A DNA stretch of 46,900 bases from Gammaproteobacteria bacterium UBA2168 (GCA_002327525.1 DCWG01000017.1:1-46900); one strand, 5' to 3'; numbered from the stretch's first letter, positions 16,012-24,506 are shown. Made by a program: numbers and translations. Notes: generated from the letters alone by a model not told the origin.

Positions 16012-17571
16012 TCAACCTCCACCACTTCCAGCGTTCACCGGACGCACCCGGTCAAGCCTGCCATCGAAATCCTTCAACAACGACTGCACGGTGTCATCGT
16101 TCTCGAACACCCGTTCGGCTCGTGCCTGCAGCTCTGTCTGCACTCGTGCGCGGCGCGCGGCCGGAGTTTCCAAGTCTGTCGGCCCAATCATGATATCCAC
16201 ACTGACCGGCCTGCCAACCTCTTCTTCAATTGCGCGCTTAACGCTCGCAATCACACCGTCGTTCAACAGCAGACTTCTGCTCTCATCGAGCAGGAGCCGC
16301 CAGCAATCATCCTCGGCCGCGAGCAGCACACAGTCTTGCGTCAGCGACTGAGCCACGCCGGAAAGCCGTAGCCGGGCAACCATTTCACACCACATTTCAT
16401 GATCATCGCCACCGCCTTTCGGCTGCGACTCATCCACCGCATCCGGTGCGGCCGCATCCGGCGCCGCGTTCGTGTATGCATCTCCGCGCTCCGTTGGTCG
16501 GCTCGCCGCTACCTTGCCGGCACTTCCTTCATCCGGCGCGAAGGCGAGCATCCTGAGCAGGGTCATCTCAAACGCCATACGCGGCTCAGGCACGACGTTC
16601 ACATCCCGATAGCCGGTGACCGCTATCTGATAGAACAGCTGCAGGGCCTCGGGGCTGAACGGTCCGTCACCCGAGCCGACCGCGCTCTCAACCGCGAGAC
16701 GGTGAAGTTCGCCGATCAGCTCAGTGAGTGCTGCATCGAAATCTGTGGACTGGTCTGCCAGCTCGTCACAGATCTGTACGATACGCCCGGCATCCGTACT
16801 TGCCACCGCATCGATGACCGCCTGCACCTCGTTACGTCCCACCGCACCCAACATGCCGGCCACATCCCCCGCCATGAGGCTACCCTGGCCGTATCCCACA
16901 GCCTGGTCGGCAATGCTGAGTGCATCTCGCATGCTGCCTCGCGCCGCTGCTGCGATGATCTCAAGCGCTGCCTGTTCGAATTTCACTGACTCCGCGTTGA
17001 GCACGTCAGCCAGATGCGCCGCGATCTTCTCCCGTGAAATGTTCTTCAGCTGAAACTGCAGGCAGCGCGATAACACCGTGATCGGTACCTTACGCGGATC
17101 CGTGGTGGCGAGCAGAAACTTCACGTGCTCAGGCGGTTCCTCCAGAGTTTTCAGCAGTGCGTTGAAGGCCGCCGCGGAGAGCATGTGCACCTCATCGATC
17201 AGATACACTTTGTAACGGCCGCGTGTCGGCCGGTACTGAGCATTCTCGAGCAATTCACGGGTATCCCCAACCCCCGTACGCGATGCCGCGTCCACCTCGA
17301 TCAGATCGATGAACCTGTTCTCCTGCACTTCCACGCATACCGAACACTCACCGCACGGTGTGGAGGTGACGCCAGTTTCACAGTTCAGACCCTTAGCGAC
17401 GATACGTGCAATGGTCGTCTTGCCCACTCCGCGCGTGCCCGCGAACAGATATGCATGATGCAGCCGATCGTGGTCGAGTCCATGCTTGATGGCACGCACC
17501 ACATGCTCCTGCCCCACCAGGGATTCAAAATCACCTGGCCGGAATTTTCTCGCGAGAACCTGATAACTCAT
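16012..17571 (-). CDS. dnaX: DNA polymerase III subunits gamma/tau
   Basis: DnaX is the clamp-loader ATPase. The 519-residue protein has [12 protein letters not shown] at the N-terminus, Walker A GTRGVGKT (45-52), a zinc module with Cys64, Cys73, Cys76 and Cys79, Walker [10 protein letters not shown] and the SRC sensor ([10 protein letters not shown]). The C-terminal tau region is shorter than in E. coli (643 residues). I see no obvious A-rich slippery site of the kind that makes gamma in E. coli. It is first in the ybaB-recR-rnd operon and diverges from the GDPD gene across a gap of 23 bp. Confidence 0.95.
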   Translation of the reverse strand: MSYQVLARKFRPGDFESLVGQEHVVRAIKHGLDHDRLHHAYLFAGTRGVGKTTIARIVAKGLNCETGVTSTPCGECSVCVEVQENRFIDLIEVDAASRTGVGDTRELLENAQYRPTRGRYKVYLIDEVHMLSAAAFNALLKTLEEPPEHVKFLLATTDPRKVPITVLSRCLQFQLKNISREKIAAHLADVLNAESVKFEQAALEIIAAAARGSMRDALSIADQAVGYGQGSLMAGDVAGMLGAVGRNEVQAVIDAVASTDAGRIVQICDELADQSTDFDAALTELIGELHRLAVESAVGSGDGPFSPEALQLFYQIAVTGYRDVNVVPEPRMAFEMTLLRMLAFAPDEGSAGKVAASRPTERGDAYTNAAPDAAAPDAVDESQPKGGGDDHEMWCEMVARLRLSGVAQSLTQDCVLLAAEDDCWRLLLDESRSLLLNDGVIASVKRAIEEEVGRPVSVDIMIGPTDLETPAARRARVQTELQARAERVFENDDTVQSLLKDFDGRLDRVRPVNAGSGGG

Positions 17572-17594
17572 AGTGCGCTATTCTAACCCGCATC

Positions 17595-18302
17595 ATGGCT
17601 TTCGACGCACATCCTCTGGTAATCGGGCACCGCGGCGCTGTGGCACTCGCACCCGAGAACACCCTGGCCAGCTTCCACGCAGCCATATCGCTTGGCGTGC
17701 ACGCAGTGGAACTCGACGTGCAGTGGCACGCCGGTGAGTTGTGGGTGATCCACGACGACACCCTGGAACGTACAACCAACGGGGTCGGCCCCCTCACAGG
17801 ACTCTCCAGAGACGAACTGCTCTTGCTCGATGCTGGCGATGGCGAGCGCATTCCCCGGCTACAGCAGGTTCTCGACAGCCTGCCGGTATCCGTCGGGGTC
17901 AATATCGAACTCAAGGGACAGGCTACTGCCGAACCGGTGGCCAGGGCGCTGACAGACACACGGGGGCGTGATGTGCTGGTCTCCTCTTTCGACCACGGCG
18001 AACTCCATCGGTTCTTCGAACTCGCTCAACCCGGTATCAGGCTTAGCCCGCTTTTCTACAAATGGCAGGACGATGTCTGGCAGATCGCGCGAGATTTCAA
18101 CGCATGGTCAGTCAATCTGAGCGAAAGGCTTGCGACAGCGGCGAGGGTCGAGGCCGCACTTTCACACGGCCTGAAGGTTCTGGTTTATACCGTCAACAAT
18201 CTGTCGAAGGCGCGCAAGCTGGTGCGGCATGGTGTGGCGGGTGTGTTCACGGATCGTCCGGATGTCATTACGCCTACCGCTCTAGGCGATCGATCTCCTT
18301 AG
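17595..18302 (+). CDS. Glycerophosphodiester phosphodiesterase (cytoplasmic, UgpQ-like)
   Basis: This enzyme hydrolyses glycerophosphodiesters to glycerol-3-phosphate and an alcohol. The 235-residue TIM barrel has the family residues in order: GHRG (His12, Arg13), APENT, AVELDVQ (Glu39, Asp41), HDDTLERTTNG (His53), VNIELKG and the C-terminal VYTVNN...GVFTDRPD. There is no signal peptide, so it is cytoplasmic. Its 3' end overlaps by 29 bp, tail to tail, with the last gene of the psp operon. Confidence 0.93.
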   Translation: MAFDAHPLVIGHRGAVALAPENTLASFHAAISLGVHAVELDVQWHAGELWVIHDDTLERTTNGVGPLTGLSRDELLLLDAGDGERIPRLQQVLDSLPVSVGVNIELKGQATAEPVARALTDTRGRDVLVSSFDHGELHRFFELAQPGIRLSPLFYKWQDDVWQIARDFNAWSVNLSERLATAARVEAALSHGLKVLVYTVNNLSKARKLVRHGVAGVFTDRPDVITPTALGDRSP

Positions 18303-18495
18303 AGAGATCGTAGCGGCTGTCGGTCACGATTTTCTCGAGTACTTCGATACGCTCTGACAACTGCTCAAGTTCGGTGTACACACCCTCATCGACAGACACA
18401 TTCGCCTCTTTTTGACGTGTCTTGAGGTATTTGTCGACTATCCCGGCGGTGACGCTGATCGCGACGATCACAACCACCATGGTATATAGGTCCAT
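18274..18495 (-). CDS. Second PspB-like small membrane protein at the end of the psp operon
   Basis: The 73-residue protein has one N-terminal transmembrane helix (about 4-20, YTMVVVIVAISVTAGIV) and a charged cytoplasmic coiled coil ending in RIEVLEKIVTDSRYDLSKEI, a layout like PspB. It differs in sequence from the PspB encoded at 19795-20049. A Shine-Dalgarno-like GAGCAAAGGAGCAAG lies just upstream. It follows the broken GIN-domain gene and overlaps the convergent GDPD gene. A role as an accessory membrane-stress sensor is inferred from topology and context only. Confidence 0.7.
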   Translation of the reverse strand: MDLYTMVVVIVAISVTAGIVDKYLKTRQKEANVSVDEGVYTELEQLSERIEVLEKIVTDSRYDLSKEIDRLER

Positions 18496-18537
18496 TCCAC
18501 TTGCTCCTTTGCTCGTTGGCTGTTCAGTCCAGTTGTG

Positions 18538-19067
18538 CTAGCGCTCGACCGTGTCGCTCGTGACGATACGCTGACTCACCGATCCGATGCCGAGGATTCG
18601 CTGCGACACCATGGGGGAGCCGATGTAGGTAACCCGCGCGGTACCTGCAACCTTTACATCCAGAATTTCCGCCGCCTTGAGTGCCACTTCTCCGTAACCA
18701 AACACATCGACCTCGAATGATCCGCTGCCCTTGCCATCAAGCGCCAGGTCTCTCACGTCGGATCCGCTCAGCTTTGCCATGTTCCGGCCGTCGCTGACAA
18801 TTTCCACCCGATTACTCAGTACCACGTCGTCGATGGCGCTGGCTTCGGAGTCGATATAGAGCGCTCCGTCACTGCTCTCTATACCGCCAGGTGGGAGAGC
18901 ACCGCTTCGGCGCCCTGCGCCCTCACAGTCCCTTGCGAGGTGGAATCCTGCACGACATTGAGTGTGCCGGTACCAGAGAAGTAAATACGATCGAAATCCT
19001 GCACCTGATAGGCTCGCGACTGCGCCCCGGCCATCACCAGGGAGACCATCATGACAATTGCGAGCAA
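18538..19067 (-). pseudogene. GIN-domain (DUF2807) secreted protein gene with a frameshift
   Basis: The gene starts at 19067 with a signal peptide (MLAIVMMVSLVMAGAQSRA) and a DUF2807-like start (YQVQDFDRIYFSGTGTLNVV), then stops at a TAG at about 18879-18881 after AVLSHLAV. The following sequence in a shifted frame continues the same domain (ESSDGALYIDSEASAIDDVV, then repeated beta-strand units such as MAKLSGSDVRDLALDGKGSG) to a stop at 18538. Removing one TA from the GTATAGAG at the junction would restore HLAVESSDG. Secreted GIN-domain proteins often accompany psp genes. A sequencing error is possible; otherwise the gene is inactive. It overlaps the end of pspC by 19 bp. Confidence 0.75.
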
Positions 19068-19798
19068 GCGGGCGTACCGCGCCCACCATCGTCGATCTTG
19101 TTGAGCTCCTTCTGTAGCTCGTAGTGGCCTGAGGTGATATGCGTCTCAATACGCCGCAGTTTGAGCTCGGTCTCGCGCAGGTCCGCCTGCACGTTGCGCA
19201 GCGAGCCGCGCGGTGACAGTCTGGGGCCTAACTCCGGCGCCGGTGATGAATATTTATTGTCTTTCACGCTCTTGCGCTCCTTGCGCCGTTTTTTTCGCCA
19301 TGAACGCGTCTGTGTCTCAGGCGGCTCGTCCATTACGAAGTAGGCGATGAAGTATGCGGGGAAAACGATGCTGGGGAGAAACAACAGGCCGGTGATCGCC
19401 GCACAGCGCACTACCCAGGCCTCCACGCCCAGATAGTTAGCAAAGCCCGCGCACACTCCGCAAATCTTCTCGTTTTCCGGATCCCGATAGAGCTGGCGGG
19501 CGGGCACCGGATCGTACGAGTGCCGTCGATGGCGTTGACGATTAGGGCGCAACCGTTCCCGTTGCGCAGAGGGACCATTCGCTGCATCCGCCGATGCACG
19601 CGTCCCACTCTTGCGATCACCCAGTTCCCGTTCGAGGCGAGAGGTGGTTTCTTCGATCAGTGTGGTAGCGCGTCCGGTTAGTTCTTCCTTGGCAGTAACA
19701 GCGAGTTCCTGAACCGCCTTCTCCAGCCGTTCTACGGCGGTCTGAAATTCCTTCGAGCGTTTGCCCACTCCGGGGCGAGACTCGTCGAAATCGCTCAT
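19049..19798 (-). CDS. pspC: PspC-domain envelope-stress membrane protein with N- and C-terminal extensions
   Basis: The 249-residue protein starts at 19798 (MSDFDESRPG), overlapping pspB by 4 bp. A helical N-terminal region (about 15-65) precedes a basic linker and the PspC domain RQLYRDPENEKICGVCAGFANYLGVE, followed by the two hydrophobic segments of PspC and FVMDEPP. A C-terminal charged region ends in a coiled coil (ADLRETELKLRRIETHITSGHYELQKEL). E. coli PspC has about 119 residues, so this is a much longer form. PspB and PspC sense inner-membrane stress and hold PspA at the membrane. The upstream ATG at 19831 lies inside pspB and is less likely. Confidence 0.88.
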   Translation of the reverse strand: MSDFDESRPGVGKRSKEFQTAVERLEKAVQELAVTAKEELTGRATTLIEETTSRLERELGDRKSGTRASADAANGPSAQRERLRPNRQRHRRHSYDPVPARQLYRDPENEKICGVCAGFANYLGVEAWVVRCAAITGLLFLPSIVFPAYFIAYFVMDEPPETQTRSWRKKRRKERKSVKDNKYSSPAPELGPRLSPRGSLRNVQADLRETELKLRRIETHITSGHYELQKELNKIDDGGRGTPACSQLS

Positions 19799-20049
19799 CG
19801 CGACTCTCCCGCGGTCACGCGCTTGCGCCATTCCGGGGTTTCTGAATCCAGAATCGCCTCGAGAGTTTCAATTCGATCGATCATGCGTTCTGCCTGAATC
19901 GACAGCGCCTCCAGCTCGGCGCGCTCGTCCTCGGACAAAGCACCCTGCGCGCGCTGCTTGCTGCGATAGTGCATGAAGATCCACGTGGGAGCGACGATGC
20001 ACAGAAACAATACGATCGGAACAAAGAACGCGACAACCATGCCGTCCAT
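19795..20049 (-). CDS. pspB: Envelope-stress membrane protein PspB
   Basis: The 84-residue protein has an N-terminal transmembrane helix (MVVAFFVPIVLFLCIVAPTW), a basic HYRSKQRAQ stretch and a coiled coil ending in RIETLEAILDSETPEWRKR, the PspB signature. It works with PspC as regulator of the PspA-PspF switch. It lies 25 bp after pspA and overlaps pspC by 4 bp. Confidence 0.92.
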   Translation of the reverse strand: MDGMVVAFFVPIVLFLCIVAPTWIFMHYRSKQRAQGALSEDERAELEALSIQAERMIDRIETLEAILDSETPEWRKRVTAGESR

Positions 20050-20074
20050 TTGAAGCTCCCAGGAGGCTATCCGG

Positions 20075-20767
20075 TTAGTGAGTGGCTTCGTTGCGGCCTT
20101 GCTCGTCTTCCGAGGCGCTCATGCGAACCTTCAATTCGTCGAGTTCGCCGTCAATGTCCTCGTCACTGTCAAGTTCGCCGATTTCATCCGACAGCGTTTT
20201 CTGCCCCATATCATACGCCTCGATTTCACCTTCGAGGTCATCCATTTTGCGTTCGTACAGTTCGAAACGCTGCATGGCGTCGTCCACATTGTGCTCCGAA
20301 AGCTGACGGCGCACTCCAAGCCGGCTCTTGGCCGCCTGACCGCGCACGATAATGGCGTTCTGCCGCGCCTTGGCGTCCTTGATCTTGGCCTGCAGCGCGC
20401 CCACGTCAGAACTGAGCTTCTCGAGCGTATCGTCGAGCAACGTCAGTTCCTTGGAGATCGTCCCCACCGCCTCGGTGGATTTGTTGCGCTCCACAAGCGC
20501 GCCTTTGGCGAGATCATCACGGCCCTTTCGCACCGCGACTTCCGCCTTGCGCTCCCACTCATTCGCCTCGCTTTCGTGCCACTCACAGCGGCGCTCGAGT
20601 TCCTTGCGCTCTGCAATAGCGCGCGCGGAGGTGCTGCGCACTTCCACCAACGCCTCTTCCATCTCCTGGATGATCAGCCGAACCATCTTCTCCGGATCTT
20701 CCGCCTTGTCCAGCAGGGCATTGATGTTGGAGTTGATGATGTCGGACAAGCGCGAAAAGATACTCAT
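20075..20767 (-). CDS. pspA: Phage shock protein A
   Basis: The 230-residue PspA/IM30 protein is almost entirely coiled coil, beginning MSIFSRLSDIINSNINALLDKAEDPEKM with the N-terminal amphipathic helix and the signature following it. It is a peripheral inner-membrane protein of the ESCRT-III superfamily that stabilises damaged membranes and inhibits PspF. The acidic C-terminus (ELDSDEDIDGELDELK) is slightly longer than usual. It is the first gene of the operon, about 60-70 nt downstream of the sigma-54 promoter. Confidence 0.96.
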   Translation of the reverse strand: MSIFSRLSDIINSNINALLDKAEDPEKMVRLIIQEMEEALVEVRSTSARAIAERKELERRCEWHESEANEWERKAEVAVRKGRDDLAKGALVERNKSTEAVGTISKELTLLDDTLEKLSSDVGALQAKIKDAKARQNAIIVRGQAAKSRLGVRRQLSEHNVDDAMQRFELYERKMDDLEGEIEAYDMGQKTLSDEIGELDSDEDIDGELDELKVRMSASEDEQGRNEATH

Positions 20768-20837
20768 CTTATTGCTAGCCTCAGTTGTTGAATCCTTTGC
20801 GCGTGATACCAGCTCACGTCGCAGTCACTCATTGGGT

Positions 20838-20853
20838 TACAGAATCCGTGCCA
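20838..20853 (-). promoter_or_regulatory. Sigma-54 promoter of the psp operon
   Basis: On the minus strand the sequence is TGGCACGGATTCTGTA: a perfect -24 element (TGGCACG) and, at correct spacing, a -12 element CTGTA. The last G-T instead of G-C also occurs in my recollection of the E. coli pspA promoter. AT-rich sequence at 20860-20900, between this promoter and pspF, fits an IHF-bending region and PspF binding sites. Confidence 0.8.
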
Positions 20854-20964
20854 ATTTTCTGAATTTACTCTATCTAATTGATTTATTTACTATTATTCTG
20901 ATCGCAAAGGTGCGACACGCTATTTCTCATGGCATCTTTCACCAACTGTTGGCAGAATTCACCT

Positions 20965-21975
20965 ATGCGAACTGAACCTGACCGCCTGCTTGGCGAGGCG
21001 CCCTCCTTCCTCAAAGTGCTCGAGGAAGTGTCTGCCGTGGCGCCACTCGAGAAACCCGTACTCATCGTCGGCGAGCGTGGTACCGGCAAGGAACTGATCG
21101 CCGCGCGGCTCCACTTTCTGTCCAATCGTTGGGAAGGCCAGTTTCTCAAGATGAACTGTGCCGCCATCTCGGATTCATTGCTTGAGAGCGAGCTGTTCGG
21201 ACATGAAGCCGGTGCCTTCACCGGTGCAGCTAAGACTCATCGCGGTCGTTTCGAGCGGGCCCACGGCGGGACACTGTTTCTCGACGAACTGGCCACCACG
21301 TCCACGCTGGTCCAGGAGAAACTGCTCCGGGTCATCGAGTACGGGGAATTCGAGCGGGTCGGCGGTAACAAGACCCTGTATTGCGACGTCCGCCTCGTGG
21401 CCGCGACCAACGACGATCTGCCTCGCCTCGCCGAACAGGGCAAGTTTCGCGCCGACCTGCTCGACCGCCTCGCCTTCGACGTGATCACGTTGCCGCCGCT
21501 GCGTGAGCGCGAGGCAGACATTCGGCTGCTGGCGGAGTATTTCGCCATCACCATGGCGAGTGAACTGGAACGGAACTTCTTCCCGGGCTTTTCCGCGCGT
21601 GCTCTGGAGGCCCTGAACGACTACGACTGGCCCGGGAATGTGCGGGAACTGAAGAACGTCGTCGAACGCGCCGTCTACCGCTCCGATCCCGATGACGTGG
21701 TCGACGAGATCGTCTTCGACCCATTCGATTCACCCTTCCGTCCCAATGTCGCACAGCACCAGGCCGCGGACACCGTAAACCCGACGTCCGCCGCCGTGCC
21801 TGCTGCGCAGTTACCGACCGACCTCAAGGAAAGTGTGCGCAAATACGAGATCGCCATGATCGATGCGGCGCTCGACGAGGCAAAGCACAACCAACGCAAG
21901 GCCGCGGAGTTATTGGGCCTGACCTATCATCAGTTCCGCGGCTATCTAAAGAAATACGACGTACTGAGTTCCTGA
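20965..21975 (+). CDS. pspF: Sigma-54 activator PspF
   Basis: PspF drives sigma-54 transcription of the psp operon and is inhibited by PspA. It has no N-terminal sensor domain. The AAA+ domain starts almost at once: Walker A GERGTGKE (36-43), the sigma-54 contact loop GAFTGA (83-88), Walker B GGTLFLDE (101-108) and NVRELKNVVERAVYRS. A Fis-type HTH ends the protein (NQRKAAELLGLTYHQFRGYLKKY). The start at 20965 (MRTEPDRLLGEAPSF) matches family length; an ATG 12 codons upstream is also possible. It diverges from pspA across a 197-bp control region. Confidence 0.95.
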   Translation: MRTEPDRLLGEAPSFLKVLEEVSAVAPLEKPVLIVGERGTGKELIAARLHFLSNRWEGQFLKMNCAAISDSLLESELFGHEAGAFTGAAKTHRGRFERAHGGTLFLDELATTSTLVQEKLLRVIEYGEFERVGGNKTLYCDVRLVAATNDDLPRLAEQGKFRADLLDRLAFDVITLPPLREREADIRLLAEYFAITMASELERNFFPGFSARALEALNDYDWPGNVRELKNVVERAVYRSDPDDVVDEIVFDPFDSPFRPNVAQHQAADTVNPTSAAVPAAQLPTDLKESVRKYEIAMIDAALDEAKHNQRKAAELLGLTYHQFRGYLKKYDVLSS

Positions 21976-21982
21976 GCGGCGC

Positions 21983-23176
21983 TCAGCGCGGTGCGTCGGA
22001 CATGGGTAGCCGCCAGAGCACGAACAGCGCACCGGCAAAGCCCGTGAGCAGGATTGTGAAGGCCGGAATGTAACTGCCGGTCGTCTCGAACATGAAGGTG
22101 GCAAATGGCAACCCTGCCAGGGTGAATGGTACCGTCATCGGAAACATCAGCCCCATCACCCGCGCGAATGCCTCACGACCGAAAAACGTCGCGATGAGCA
22201 CCGTCCAGAGCGGCATGATGCCACCGTAGCCTAGCCCGAACAGGCATCCCGCAAGGATCAGACCGACATAGCTGTCGAGCAGGATGATGAGTGCCAGCCC
22301 ACCCAATTGACAACACAGCGATATCGCCATGGCCCAGCGCTTGTCGAAGCGGTCGGCCAACATGCCGAATAACGGTTTCGCAGCCGCTCCGCAGGCCGTC
22401 ATGAAGGCGACCACACTGGATGCCTGCATGACGGACAGGCCTGTATCTGTGGCATGCGAATGCATGCCGAGAACCACCGTTCCGATACCCATGAATGGCG
22501 GTCCGACCAGAAGCGCCAGCAGACGCACCTGAGGGTCCCGCAGGGCGCGCGTGAATGTCCAGCTATGCGCATCGCCCGTGATGACCACAGGGGGCGCCGC
22601 CGCGCCATCCGCGTAAAGCCCCATGTCCTCGGGACACTTGACCGCGAACTTCCACGTCAGCGGGATCATGATCACCGGAATCGCAATCGCAAACGTCATG
22701 GGCACGGACTGCCAGCCGAAGTTGAGGACTAGGTGGCTGGCAAGAGGCACGAGCACGGTTCCGGAGATGGTGATGCCGAATTGCGAGATGCCAAGTGCGG
22801 TACCGCGGCGATCGAAAAACCAGTTGGTGAGCAGCGCATTGCAGGGCAACGCGCCGGTCAGCGTGACACCTGCGCCGACCATCAATCCAAAAGAGACGAA
22901 CAACTGCCATAGTGCGGTCGTCTGAGAAAGCATGAAAAAACCGATACCCATGAGACCCGCGCCGGCCCACATGAGCCCCCTCACCGAGCGCTCGGCCACC
23001 ATCTTGCCTACCCACGGGCTGACCAGCGCGCCAAACAGCGTCTGCAGCGAGAGCGCCAGCGAGACCAGGAAACGATCTGCCTGCAGGGCCTCCGTGAGCG
23101 GTACCAGCAACACGCTGAATACGTAGAATCCCGTTCCCATGGCGAGGAACTGCATGACCAGCGTGAACCCCACCAC
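21983..23176 (-). CDS. MFS transporter (substrate unknown)
   Basis: The 397-residue protein has about 12 hydrophobic segments, typical MFS loop sequences (SPWVGKMVAERSVRGLMWAG after helix 2, FDRRGTALGISQFG after helix 4) and a central hydrophilic loop near 195-215. The GTG start at 23176 cuts into the first helix: the in-frame codons before it read IEKRRVFFGWYV, a usual MFS beginning. The real start is therefore upstream, possibly the TTG at 23273; no ATG is available and no Shine-Dalgarno was seen. It is convergent with pspF (7-bp gap). The general look is that of oxalate/formate or monocarboxylate-type carriers, but this is weak. Confidence 0.85.
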   Translation of the reverse strand: MVGFTLVMQFLAMGTGFYVFSVLLVPLTEALQADRFLVSLALSLQTLFGALVSPWVGKMVAERSVRGLMWAGAGLMGIGFFMLSQTTALWQLFVSFGLMVGAGVTLTGALPCNALLTNWFFDRRGTALGISQFGITISGTVLVPLASHLVLNFGWQSVPMTFAIAIPVIMIPLTWKFAVKCPEDMGLYADGAAAPPVVITGDAHSWTFTRALRDPQVRLLALLVGPPFMGIGTVVLGMHSHATDTGLSVMQASSVVAFMTACGAAAKPLFGMLADRFDKRWAMAISLCCQLGGLALIILLDSYVGLILAGCLFGLGYGGIMPLWTVLIATFFGREAFARVMGLMFPMTVPFTLAGLPFATFMFETTGSYIPAFTILLTGFAGALFVLWRLPMSDAPR

Positions 23177-23357
23177 GTACCACCCAAAGAAGACACGTCT
23201 CTTCTCGATGTTCGTATTCGCTACCAGCGTTTTTACCCCAGGTGGTGGTTGTTCTTGTCTGTGTGAGAGTCAAGGGGGGGCAGAGGGATTCCTCACTATG
23301 GCATTTCCCTCTGACCCCCTCTGACCCCCTCACCCTACCCCATCGGCCCGCAAGCGC

Positions 23358-23999
23358 TCAATCCCGATGTATGAACCGATAGCCGACCCAGGCGATCAGG
23401 GGCAGCGCAACCGCGCCCACGAAGGCAAGCAGTGAGGATTGAAGCTCGCTGGCAGCGGATCCGATGCCGGCAAACACCACCGCCACTCCGATGTTCGCAA
23501 GCCCCGTGATCGCGACGAAGCGCGCGAACGGGTACCCGGTAATGCCCGCAGAAATGGTGACCACCTCGGCGAGCATCGGAACAGTACGAGTCACCACCAG
23601 CACAGACGCACCGAGACGACGAGACACCTCGCGCGCTGCGTTCAGATCGTGCTCACCCAGCATGCCCCTGGCCAGCGGCAGAGCGGCGAATCTGCCGGCG
23701 GCATAGCCCACAGCACAGCCGATCGTGAGACCGATCCATATGACGAATGATCCTAACATCCAGCCAAGCAGCGAGCCGGCGAGCGTGTTGATCAATCCGT
23801 TGGGCACCGGCAGAAACACGTCGGCGGCCAGCGCACCGACCACGACGCTCGCCGTGACAAACGGCCTGTCGCCGGTCCATTCGACAATGCGCGCGAGCAT
23901 TACATTCGATTCATCCTCAAACAGCAGCAACGGAATCACGAGTGTCGTGATTAGTATGATTACCACACTCGTCCACTTCACCCACGCGGGTATTTGCAT
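23358..23999 (-). CDS. DedA/VTT-domain (TVP38/TMEM64-like) membrane protein
   Basis: The 213-residue membrane protein has an N-terminal helix (about 10-27), then the VTT core with FLPVPNGLINTLAGSLLGW (re-entrant loop), GCAVGYAAGRFAA, the basic motif LVVTRTVPMLAEVVTISAGI and a C-terminal helix pair. VTT proteins include lipid scramblases and, among DedA members, undecaprenyl-phosphate translocases; the exact substrate is unknown. It lies between the MFS gene and tRNA-Ser, with 181 bp separating it from the MFS gene. Confidence 0.85.
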   Translation of the reverse strand: MQIPAWVKWTSVVIILITTLVIPLLLFEDESNVMLARIVEWTGDRPFVTASVVVGALAADVFLPVPNGLINTLAGSLLGWMLGSFVIWIGLTIGCAVGYAAGRFAALPLARGMLGEHDLNAAREVSRRLGASVLVVTRTVPMLAEVVTISAGITGYPFARFVAITGLANIGVAVVFAGIGSAASELQSSLLAFVGAVALPLIAWVGYRFIHRD

Positions 24000-24011
24000 C
24001 CCAAACTCCCA

Positions 24012-24040
24012 TTGGCCGTCACGCTTGCGCCCTGTAAACT
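24012..24040 (+). promoter_or_regulatory. Promoter of tRNA-Ser
   Basis: TTGGCC (24012-24017) and TAAACT (24035-24040) are separated by 17 bp and end 10 bp before the mature tRNA. The intervening GCGCCCTCCC is a GC-rich discriminator, as in stringently controlled stable-RNA promoters. Confidence 0.65.
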
Positions 24041-24050
24041 GCGCCCTCCC

Positions 24051-24141
24051 GGAGAGGTGGCCGAGCGGCTGAAGGCGCTCCCCTGCTAAGGGAGTATGGG
24101 TTAAAAGCCCATCGAGGGTTCGAATCCCTCCCTCTCCGCCA
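24051..24141 (+). tRNA. tRNA-Ser (anticodon GCU)
   Basis: The 91-nt class II tRNA has acceptor stem GGAGAGG/CCTCTCC, discriminator G and encoded CCA, a D-arm with GCCGAGCGGCTGAAGGC, anticodon loop CTGCTAA (anticodon GCT, reading AGC/AGU), a long variable arm with ATGGG/CCCAT, and a T-arm with GGTTCGAATCC. In many gammaproteobacteria this tRNA follows csrA near alaS; here it is on the opposite strand to alaS-lysC and about 5 kb away. Confidence 0.97.
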
Positions 24142-24175
24142 AATTATATAGGGGCCAGCGGCCCCTATATAATTT
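24141..24175 (+). terminator. Perfect 16-bp hairpin directly after tRNA-Ser
   Basis: AAATTATATAGGGGCC (24141-24156), a 3-nt loop AGC and GGCCCCTATATAATTT (24160-24175) are perfectly complementary. The first A is the last base of the tRNA CCA end. The GC-rich core with AT-rich outer arms could act as a terminator in both directions, although the T-tract is only moderate. Confidence 0.6.
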
Positions 24176-24506
24176 GACAGTGTGGGCGGTGGGCCGGGCC
24201 CTCCCGGGTTCGAGCCGAGGCCTCACTGCAAAGCATGCTTCGTAGTGAGACCAAGTCGACGTCGTCACGCAGTGACGGCGGCCCCGAAGGGGTGAGGGCG
24301 GCGGCCTGAACCGACCACTGAATAATCCCTCCCTCTAGCTACCGCATGCGAGAGCATGCTGGGCTGTTCGAGTTGCGCCGCTCGCTCAATCTGAGGTATC
24401 CATCCGCGATGGCAGCCCTCGGTTTAAGAGGGGCGTCGATACCTTCTATCCGTCGAGATTCGCCCTAACCAGCATCATTGAGAGCGCGAATCGGAATCCG
24501 ACCCGT
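24176..24506. repeat. tRNA-adjacent repeat-rich stretch without genes
   Basis: This gap has no convincing ORF. AATCCCTCCCTCT, part of the tRNA 3' end (24123-24135), is repeated exactly at 24324-24336. Between the copies are GGGTTCGAGCC (like a T-arm), CTCACT/AGTGAG (24222-24227 with 24244-24249) around the palindrome AAGCATGCTT, CGTCAC-GCA-GTGACG (24263-24277) and CCCC-GAA-GGGG (24282-24292). AGCATGCT occurs again near 24353. This could be a repeat element tied to the tRNA, or the remains of an integration at its 3' end. Confidence 0.45.

Noticed and set aside
16012..17571. Programmed frameshift in dnaX producing gamma
   Set aside because: No A-rich slippery heptamer with a following hairpin was seen; I cannot support it.
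22563..23333. 256-codon minus-strand frame overlapping the MFS gene
   Set aside because: It lacks the hydrophobic pattern of the MFS frame and is a shifted reading of the same DNA.
24190..24215. A second tRNA after tRNA-Ser, suggested by a T-arm-like GGGTTCGAGCC
   Set aside because: No matching acceptor, D-arm or anticodon arm can be found around it.
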